Assembly: GCF_004762045.1 (NCBI RefSeq)
Contig: NZ_SJOM01000007.1
Span: forward strand, 2,945,920-3,009,919
DNA: 64,000 nucleotides
Source of the DNA: Mycobacterium sp. DL99
Lineage (GTDB): Bacteria > Actinomycetota > Actinomycetes > Mycobacteriales > Mycobacteriaceae
Direction of reading: 5' to 3'
The translations under genes were made by a program, and so were the position numbers. This document shows, piece by piece, positions 58,974 to 64,000 of the stretch (positions within the stretch are counted from its first letter, which is position 1; every line of letters starts with the position of its first letter). Under the pieces are notes generated by a model. That model had not been told where the DNA came from. It worked only from the letters and a program-made list of their open reading frames with translations, and did no database searches.

Positions 58974-60457
58974 GACCGGGCCTTTCGGGCGATGCGGTGG
59001 GAAACGGGGGTGAGCACGTCGCCGAGCTCGCGCCATTCGGTATAGGCCTCGGCGTAACGGTCGACGTGTCGGGGGTTGGGCACAACGGGTTCACCGACGG
59101 TCTGGAAGGCCTCGGTGCTGTCCCAGCCCTCGAGCATGCCGGTGCCGACGGCCGCGATGATCGCCGCGCCGAGTGAGGCGCCGGGATGGCCGATGATCGG
59201 GGAGAGTGGGGTGTCGAGTACGTCGGCGAGGATCTGCTTCCACAGCACCGATCGGCTGCCGCCGTTGGTGACCAGGGCCCGCCGCAGCGGCACGCCCATC
59301 GAGGCGAACACCTCGGTGTGATGTTTGAAGCCGTAGGCGATGGCTTCCAGCACCGAGCGGTACATGTCGGCGCGGTTGTGGGCGAGATCGAGCCCGACGA
59401 AGGCGCCGCGCAGATCGGGGTCGTGCAGCGGGCTCTTCTCGCCGAGAAAATAGGGGAGACAGAGGATTTCGGCGGGCCTGCGGGCATCGGCCTCGTCATC
59501 CAGTGCCACCAGGTCGATGCCGCCGGACAGGGTCTGGAACCAGCGGATCAGGCTGCCGCTGGTTGCCATGCAGCCGTTGGGCAGCCAGCGGCCCGGAACG
59601 GGATGGGCATCGAGGTAGAGCCGGGCGTCGATCACCGGGTGGTCGGCGGCGGCCAGGATGTCTCCGGCGCCGCCAAGCTTCACCAGCCAATCGCCCTCGT
59701 TGTTGATCCCGGCCGCGTAGGCCGAGAGCACGTGGTCGGCGCCGCCGACGATCAGCGGTAGCCCTGCGGGCAGGCCGGTGGCGGCCGCGGCGGCGGCACT
59801 GAGCTCGCCGGCCTGCGCTCCGGGGGAGAGCACCGTCGGCACCAGCCCGGCTGCCAGGTCGGCCGCGTCATACATGGGCTCGAAGCGGTGTCCGTCGACG
59901 GTGCCGAGCCCCGATTCGATGGCCCAGTTCAGCTCGACGTGCGCGGGAGCACCGAGGGCCATGAGCACCCAGTCGTATGAGCCGACCAGGTGTGCGGTGG
60001 CGCGCCAGATTTCAGGTTCGTGCCGTTGCAGCCACAGGGCGGTGGGCCCCACGGATTGTTGGGTCACCGCCGATCCGGTGGCTCGCAGCACGACGTCGTT
60101 GTCAAGGGCATCTCGGAGTTCGGTGATCTCCGCTGTGGCGCGCGCATCGTTCTGCAGCAGGGCGCGGCGAACCGGCGCACCGTTGCTGTCGACCGGGACG
60201 ACCGCCGGGACCATGCCGGTGGTCGACAGCGCGCCGATCCGCTTGGGGGAGATGCCGGAATCGGCCAATACGGCGCGGATCCCGTCGTGCACATTGTCCA
60301 GCCACTTGGCCGGGTCGGCTTCCGCCTGCCCGGGGGCGTCCGAATACAGCGGGGCGCCGCAAGTGGCCTGGGCGACGATGCGTGCTTGGCCGATATCGAC
60401 GAGCACGGTCTTGGTGCCCGTGGTGCCGATGTCGATCCCGATCGTGAACTCCGGCAT
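58970..60457 (-). CDS. FGGY-family carbohydrate kinase
   Basis: The 495-residue kinase begins FTIGIDIGTTGTKTVLVDI, the phosphate-1 loop, and shows IGALSTTGMVPAVVPVD, LIVGGADHVLSAYAAG, FLGEKSPLHDPDLRGAFVG and VTNGGSRSVLWKQILADVL. The GGADH segment places it nearer to xylulokinase-like members than the other FGGY kinase of this window. It would phosphorylate the ketose produced by the adjacent SDR. ATG 60457 follows an AAGGGGAAGG ribosome site and is the first gene of the six-gene operon, reading away from btpA. Confidence 0.87.
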   Translation of the reverse strand: MPEFTIGIDIGTTGTKTVLVDIGQARIVAQATCGAPLYSDAPGQAEADPAKWLDNVHDGIRAVLADSGISPKRIGALSTTGMVPAVVPVDSNGAPVRRALLQNDARATAEITELRDALDNDVVLRATGSAVTQQSVGPTALWLQRHEPEIWRATAHLVGSYDWVLMALGAPAHVELNWAIESGLGTVDGHRFEPMYDAADLAAGLVPTVLSPGAQAGELSAAAAAATGLPAGLPLIVGGADHVLSAYAAGINNEGDWLVKLGGAGDILAAADHPVIDARLYLDAHPVPGRWLPNGCMATSGSLIRWFQTLSGGIDLVALDDEADARRPAEILCLPYFLGEKSPLHDPDLRGAFVGLDLAHNRADMYRSVLEAIAYGFKHHTEVFASMGVPLRRALVTNGGSRSVLWKQILADVLDTPLSPIIGHPGASLGAAIIAAVGTGMLEGWDSTEAFQTVGEPVVPNPRHVDRYAEAYTEWRELGDVLTPVSHRIARKARS

Positions 60458-60518
60458 GCCGTCCTTCCCCTTGGGTTCGCTTGGGTGCGTTGCGCGCAGC
60501 CATTGCCGCGGTGGGACC

Positions 60519-60547
60519 ACACTACTGACGCTGTTAGATTCTCACAA
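60519..60547 (-). promoter_or_regulatory. Promoter of the FGGY kinase/ABC transporter operon
   Basis: On the minus strand TTGTGA (-35, 60547-60542) and TAGTGT (-10, 60524-60519) are separated by exactly 17 bases. The predicted start is near 60512, giving a 55-base leader before the kinase ATG. The -35 lies inside the first TCTCACAAGAT repeat. Confidence 0.55.
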
Positions 60548-60550
60548 GAT
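60540..60550. promoter_or_regulatory. Candidate DeoR-regulator operator, copy 1 (TCTCACAAGAT)
   Basis: TCTCACAAGAT differs at one base from copy 2, exactly 30 bp away in the same orientation. It covers the -35 element of the minus-strand operon, so binding there would block the kinase/transporter promoter. Confidence 0.55.
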
Positions 60551-60569
60551 GTGTGGGATAGTCACGACA

Positions 60570-60580
60570 TCTCACGAGAT
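60570..60580. promoter_or_regulatory. Candidate DeoR-regulator operator, copy 2 (TCTCACGAGAT)
   Basis: TCTCACGAGAT contains TCTC/GAGA arms and lies directly upstream of the -10 of the btpA promoter. The 30-bp period between copies is close to three helical turns, so both sites face the same side of the DNA. Confidence 0.55.
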
Positions 60581-60584
60581 TCTG

Positions 60585-60599
60585 TACGATCACTGTGAT
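60585..60599 (+). promoter_or_regulatory. -10 element of btpA and adjoining small palindrome
   Basis: TACGAT (60585-60590, TANNNT) is the best -10 for the btpA-imp transcript. It predicts a start near 60597 and a leader of about 57 bases. The overlapping ATCACTGTGAT (60589-60599) is a perfect palindrome around a central T and may be a further regulator site. Confidence 0.4.
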
Positions 60600-60653
60600 T
60601 TAGTAACAGGTGTTGTAGCGAAACACGCCGATGACGAAGCGGAGAGACGCCCC

Positions 60654-61469
60654 ATGAACAGTTGGCTCGACGACGTATTTGCTGTGCGAAAGCCCGTGAT
60701 CGCGATGCTGCATCTCGCGGCACTGCCGGGGGACCCGGGATTCGACTCGGCCGCCGGTATTCGTGCGGTCGTGGACCGGGCTCGCGGTGAGCTGGCGGCG
60801 CTGCAGGAGGGCGGCGTCGACGGTGTGATGTTCTCCAACGAGTTCAGCCTGCCGTACCTGACCAAGACCGAACCGATCACCGCGATCACCATGGCCCGGG
60901 TGATCGGTGAGCTTCTGCCCGATATCTCGGGGCCCTACGGCGTGAACGTGCTGTGGGACGGGCGGGCCTCCATCGATCTGGCGGTGGCCACCGGTGCGCA
61001 GTGGGTCCGCGAGATCTTCACCGGCGTGTACGCCAGCGACTTCGGCCTGTGGAACACCAATGTCGGTGAGGTCGCCCGGCACCGTCACCGCATCGGTGGC
61101 GACGGGGTGAAGCTGCTGTTCAACATCGTTCCGGAGTCGGCCGTGTATCTGGCCGAGCGTGACCTCGCTTCGGTCACCGCCACCACCGTGTTCGCCACCA
61201 AGCCGGACGGTATCTGTGTCTCCGGACTGACCGCGGGTGCATCAACGGATACCCAGGCATTGCAGGTGGTCAAGGACAACGCGGGTGCGGTGCCGGTGTT
61301 CGTCAACACGGGAGTGCGCGCCCACAACGCTGCCGACCAGTTGTCGATCGCGGACGGGGCGGTCGTTGGCACCTACTTCAAGGAAGGCGGCATCTTCGAG
61401 AACCGCGCCGTGGCCTCCCGTGCCGCCGAATTGATGACCGCGGTCAAGGAATTCCGCAAGACGCTATGA
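60654..61469 (+). CDS. BtpA/SgcQ-family TIM-barrel protein
   Basis: The 271-residue protein matches the BtpA family: KPVIAMLHLAALPGDPGFDS, GGVDGVMFSNEFSLPY, GPYGVNVLWDGRASIDLAVA, ATKPDGICVSGLTAGASTD and the C-terminal DGAVVGTYFKEGG. BtpA itself is linked to photosystem I stability in cyanobacteria, and SgcQ lies in an E. coli sugar cluster. No enzyme activity is established for either. Here it lies in a sugar regulon with a DeoR operator region, which favours a role in sugar-phosphate metabolism. ATG 60654 follows GGAGAG at seven bases. It overlaps the phosphatase gene by four bases (ATGA). Confidence 0.82.
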   Translation: MNSWLDDVFAVRKPVIAMLHLAALPGDPGFDSAAGIRAVVDRARGELAALQEGGVDGVMFSNEFSLPYLTKTEPITAITMARVIGELLPDISGPYGVNVLWDGRASIDLAVATGAQWVREIFTGVYASDFGLWNTNVGEVARHRHRIGGDGVKLLFNIVPESAVYLAERDLASVTATTVFATKPDGICVSGLTAGASTDTQALQVVKDNAGAVPVFVNTGVRAHNAADQLSIADGAVVGTYFKEGGIFENRAVASRAAELMTAVKEFRKTL

Positions 61470-62203
61470 GTGAACAGCTGCGCCGCCTGGCGGTCGAGGC
61501 CGCCCGGCATGGGGCCGCGGTGTGCCTGCGGCAGTGGGGTGAACCGGTGCAGGCCGAGACTAAGAGTGCGGCCGGCGATGTGGTGACCATCGTGGACCGT
61601 GCCGCCGAAGAGGCGGTGCGCGCCGTGTTGTTGAACGCTCGGCCCGACGATGGTGTGCTCGGCGAGGAGTTGGCCGAGCACACCGGCGTTGGGCCGGTGC
61701 AGTGGGTGGTAGACCCGCTCGACGGCACCACCAACTACACCCGGCGTATCGCGTATTTCGGCACGTCGGTGGCGGCGCGGTCGATGGCCGACGGTAGCTG
61801 GCTGGCCGGCGCGGTGTGTGCGCCCGCGCTGGCCACAACCTGGAGTGCCGCGAAAAATCTTGGGGCACAGGTCGACTCGGGATCGAGTGAGAGGCGTCTG
61901 CCGCTCGCGATGGTGCAATCGTCGGCGCGGCTGGTCGGTACCGGGCTGTCCTACGATCCCGGTCTTCGGCGCAGGCAACTGGGCGAACTCGGTGCCCTGA
62001 TGACCGATTACACCGATATGCGCCGGTTCGGTGCGGCGGCGGTCGATCTGTGTCTGCTGGCTCAGGGCAGTCTCGACGCGTTCGTCGAGGACGACCTGGC
62101 GGTGCACGATTGGGCCGCGGGCGCTCTGATCGCCGAGGAGGCCGGGGTCCGGGTGTCGCGGCCCCAGGGGCACGACTCGGTGCTGTCAGCGCGCTGGAGT
62201 TGA
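61466..62203 (+). CDS. Inositol monophosphatase family phosphatase
   Basis: The 245-residue protein has the metal-binding motifs of the IMPase/FIG superfamily: GEELAEH, the signature WVVDPLDGTTNYTRR and the C-terminal VHDWAAGALIAEEAGV. It should hydrolyse a sugar or polyol phosphate with Mg2+. Its start overlaps btpA (ATGA), so the two probably act in one pathway. Its 3' end overlaps the 3' end of the convergent DeoR gene by 18 bp. Histidinol phosphatase or inositol phosphatase activity cannot be excluded. Confidence 0.87.
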   Translation: MSEQLRRLAVEAARHGAAVCLRQWGEPVQAETKSAAGDVVTIVDRAAEEAVRAVLLNARPDDGVLGEELAEHTGVGPVQWVVDPLDGTTNYTRRIAYFGTSVAARSMADGSWLAGAVCAPALATTWSAAKNLGAQVDSGSSERRLPLAMVQSSARLVGTGLSYDPGLRRRQLGELGALMTDYTDMRRFGAAAVDLCLLAQGSLDAFVEDDLAVHDWAAGALIAEEAGVRVSRPQGHDSVLSARWS

Positions 62204-62989
62204 CCGCTCTGCGTTGACGCAGATCACCGAAACTCCGGCCGACTGCAGGGCCTCGACCGCGGGATGCGTCGGCGGGCCGTCGGTGACGAGGATGGAAATG
62301 GCCGATACCGGTGCGACATTGATCAGCTGGACTCGGCCGAGCTTGGTGGCATCGGCGGCCACGATCACGCGGTCCGCCGCCCGCATGGCGGCCTGCTTCA
62401 CATTGCCTTCCTCGCGATGGTATTCCGAAGCACCACGTTTCCCGTCCACTCCGGCGATGCCCATGACATAGGTGTCGCAGTTGTAGCGCTGGTAGAAGTC
62501 CTCGGCCTCGGCGCCGATCAGGCTCAGCTCGCCGGGGCGGACCTTTCCTCCGGTCAGCAGGATGGTGGTATCGGGTTCGTCGGCGAGTTCGACGGCCACC
62601 AGCACACTGGGCGTTATCACGGTGAGTCCCAGATTGCGGCCCTTGAGGGCCCGGGCCACTGCCAGGACCGTGCTGCCGCTGTCCAAGATCACGGTTTCGC
62701 GCGGAGTCAGCAGATCGGCGACCCCGCGGGCGATATGCAGTTTCTCGTCGGCGGCATCGGCGGCCCGCGAGGCAAAGGATGGTTCGGTCGACTTGCCGCC
62801 GAACGCGATCGCGCCGCCCAGTACCCGGCGGGCGATGCCTTGTTCCTCGAGCCGTTCGATATCGCGGCGGATGGTCATGGCCGAGACTTCGAATTCGTCG
62901 GCCAGGGTGGTGAAATCGACTTCGCGGTCGGTGTGGATCCGCGCGGCGATCGCCGCCCGCCGCGCGTGGGCGTTCATGCCTGGTGCCAT
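62186..62989 (-). CDS. DeoR/GlpR-family transcriptional regulator
   Basis: The 267-residue protein has the DeoR helix-turn-helix (about 10-60: DFTTLADEFEVSAMTIRRDI, RLEEQGIARRVLGGAI) and a C-terminal sugar-phosphate-sensing domain (VILDSGSTVLAVARAL, LLTGGKVRPGELSLIG, GIAGVDGKRGASEYH). It probably represses both arms of the neighbouring carbohydrate regulon and is relieved by a phosphorylated sugar. ATG 62989 is supported by TACGCT six bases upstream (leaderless). ATG 62977 is an alternative. It converges on and overlaps the phosphatase gene. Confidence 0.9.
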   Translation of the reverse strand: MAPGMNAHARRAAIAARIHTDREVDFTTLADEFEVSAMTIRRDIERLEEQGIARRVLGGAIAFGGKSTEPSFASRAADAADEKLHIARGVADLLTPRETVILDSGSTVLAVARALKGRNLGLTVITPSVLVAVELADEPDTTILLTGGKVRPGELSLIGAEAEDFYQRYNCDTYVMGIAGVDGKRGASEYHREEGNVKQAAMRAADRVIVAADATKLGRVQLINVAPVSAISILVTDGPPTHPAVEALQSAGVSVICVNAERSTPAR

Positions 62990-62995
62990 GGTTGC

Positions 62996-63001
62996 AGCGT
63001 A
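62996..63001 (-). promoter_or_regulatory. -10 element of a predicted leaderless DeoR-gene transcript
   Basis: The minus-strand hexamer TACGCT ends six bases before ATG 62989. The palindrome at 63011-63025 lies immediately behind it in the -35 region. Confidence 0.5.
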
Positions 63002-63010
63002 GGGGACTGT

Positions 63011-63025
63011 TGTGAATTATTCACA
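63011..63025. promoter_or_regulatory. 15-bp palindrome, candidate autoregulatory DeoR operator
   Basis: TGTGAATTATTCACA has 7-bp complementary arms around a single base. It shares the TTGTGA/TCACA core with the repeats in the kinase-btpA intergenic region and overlaps the -35 area of the deoR-type gene, which suggests autoregulation. The five-base spacing of TGTGA and TCACA differs from the six-base spacing of CRP sites. Confidence 0.5.
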
Positions 63026-63077
63026 GCAATCACAGGTGTGGGCGCGCCGGGCCGGATCGGTGCTGATGCCCCAACAG

Positions 63078-64000
63078 TCAGTGGTCGGAGTCCGCCGCGC
63101 TATCACCGGCGGGTCGCACCCGCTCACGCATGGACGCCCACAGCGCCGCGGTGGCCGCGGTGCAGGCGGCCGCGCCGGCGACGTGCACCGCGACCAGGAC
63201 GGCGGGCACCCCGGTGTAGAACTGCACGATCCCGATCAGCCCCTGTGCGCACACCAGTGCCACCAGGACACCGAGGCGGACCATGACCGGGCGTGGTGCG
63301 CGCACCGCGGTGAGTCCGAATCCCAACGCGATGATGAGCGACAGGTAGGCGACGAGCAGCGACGAATGCATGTGCACCAGCGTGGTGATCTCGACCTGTA
63401 AACGCGGGACCACGCGATCCAGGCTCTTGTCCCCGGCATGCGGGCCGGCGCCGGTCACCAGCGTGCCCGTCACCAGGACTGCGGCCAGGATGACGGCGCT
63501 CAGCGCGGTCAACTGCCGCAACGGTTTCGGCGCGGCTGCGGTGGGCGCACCGGAGTCGGGCTGACCGATCTTGACGAACAGCAGAACCGCGAGCCAGACC
63601 ATCGCCATAGATGCGAGCAGGTGGATGGCCACGGTCCACCACAGGAGGCCGGTCCGCACCGTGATGCCGCCGATGATCGCCTGGACCACGGTGGACGCCG
63701 GCATCAGCCAGGCGTAGATCAACACCTCGCGGCGACGGCGGGCCCTGGTCACGGCCAGGACGGCGGCGATGGCGGTCAGTACCACCAGGAAGGTGATCAT
63801 CCGGTTGCCGAACTCGACCACCTGGTGCACGACGGCGACTTCGGCATGCGGGACGGGCGTGAAGCTGCCCGGGAAACACTGGGGCCAGGTAGGACAGCCC
63901 AGTCCGGACGCGGTGACCCGGACGATCGCCCCGGTGACCGAGATACCGCCCTGGGTGAGGATCACCAGGAACGCGATCAGGCGCTGGACCCGAAGACTCG
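63078..64000 (-). CDS. ctaA: Heme A synthase, 5' end beyond the window
   Basis: CtaA (COX15 family) oxidises heme O from CtaB to heme A for cytochrome aa3 oxidase. The frame continues to the window edge (residues LRVQRLIAFLVILTQGG before the conserved part), so the N-terminus is missing. Visible features are RVTASGLGCPTWPQC with the extracellular Cys pair, the heme-ligand region HQVVEFGNRM, three further His in helices (IHLLAS, VHMHSS, VHVAGAA) and about seven transmembrane helices. Downstream it is followed by the DeoR gene on the same strand. Confidence 0.92.
   Translation of the reverse strand, partial: SLRVQRLIAFLVILTQGGISVTGAIVRVTASGLGCPTWPQCFPGSFTPVPHAEVAVVHQVVEFGNRMITFLVVLTAIAAVLAVTRARRRREVLIYAWLMPASTVVQAIIGGITVRTGLLWWTVAIHLLASMAMVWLAVLLFVKIGQPDSGAPTAAAPKPLRQLTALSAVILAAVLVTGTLVTGAGPHAGDKSLDRVVPRLQVEITTLVHMHSSLLVAYLSLIIALGFGLTAVRAPRPVMVRLGVLVALVCAQGLIGIVQFYTGVPAVLVAVHVAGAAACTAATAALWASMRERVRPAGDSAADSDH

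Noticed and set aside
59778..60653. Extended frame upstream of btpA
   Set aside because: It runs antisense through the FGGY kinase and its promoter region. The product is not BtpA-like until ATG 60654, which has its own ribosome site.
63011..63025. CRP-type site (TGTGA...TCACA)
   Set aside because: The spacing is five bases rather than six, and the core is shared with the DeoR-linked repeats nearby, so a DeoR operator is more likely.

Overview
The window is chromosomal DNA of a high-GC actinomycete, almost certainly a rapidly growing mycobacterium (Mycolicibacterium type). The gene order fmt-rsmB-rpe-ribD / P55-lprG / ribE-ribBA-ribH / uvrC-rapZ-yvcK-whiA / gap-pgk-tpiA-secG / ppc / pgl-opcA-zwf-tal-tkt / ctaB / qor / ctaA follows, in broad outline, the Rv1406-Rv1456c part of the Mycobacterium tuberculosis map as I remember it. 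Extra catabolic and transport cassettes are inserted between these blocks. No rRNA, tRNA, CRISPR array, insertion sequence or prophage was seen. Neither window edge falls between genes: a LemA-family gene lacks its 5' end on the left, and ctaA lacks its 5' end on the right.

Layout. 1-4.5 kb: LemA fragment, then a tightly overlapping fmt-rsmB-rpe-ribD operon. 4.5-4.8 kb: an IdeR-like iron box and a 51-codon small ORF. 4.8-7.2 kb: the lprG-P55 lipid/drug export pair. 7.3-10.2 kb: ribE-ribBA-ribH and a PH-domain membrane protein. 10.3-17.4 kb: a secreted gamma-glutamyltranspeptidase lipoprotein, then uvrC-rapZ-yvcK-whiA. 17.8-22.3 kb: a TetR regulator with a sterol-desaturase-type hydroxylase, then an ABC exporter coupled to a phospholipase-D-like protein. 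22.4-25.8 kb: lower glycolysis (gap-pgk-tpiA) and secG, closed by a strong terminator, followed by a 13E12/HNH repeat protein. 27.1-35.0 kb: a seven-gene minus-strand carbohydrate operon (binding protein, GatD-like dehydrogenase, FGGY kinase, SorC regulator, RbsA, RbsC, DeoC). 35.2-43.3 kb: LysE exporter, ppc, then a three-gene operon of MFS transporter, binding-protein-like protein without signal peptide, and FAD monooxygenase, preceded by a tiny leaderless ORF. 43.3-49.7 kb: the pentose phosphate operon tkt-tal-zwf-opcA-pgl. 50-54 kb: ctaB, a DUF1254 protein, qor and an ATP-grasp protein. 54-63 kb: a second carbohydrate regulon, with a six-gene minus operon (FGGY kinase, SDR, CUT1 ABC transporter) divergent from a BtpA-family/inositol-phosphatase pair and governed by a DeoR regulator. 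63.1-64 kb: ctaA.

How the genes work together. The core blocks supply translation initiation, riboflavin, NADPH and pentose phosphates, lower glycolysis, anaplerosis (ppc) and heme A. The two inserted regulons each combine an importer, a dehydrogenase and a sugar kinase, which fits uptake of a polyol or sugar, oxidation to a ketose and phosphorylation. Their products would enter the glycolytic and pentose phosphate genes that flank them. The first ends in a DeoC aldolase. The second is paired with a BtpA-like TIM-barrel protein and an IMPase-family phosphatase, a combination I cannot assign to a described pathway.

An unusual amount of regulatory structure can be read directly. About a dozen genes have a mycobacterial -10 hexamer ending 6-7 nt before the start codon, which predicts leaderless transcripts. 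Both carbohydrate regulons show palindromic or repeated operator candidates placed sensibly against promoter elements.
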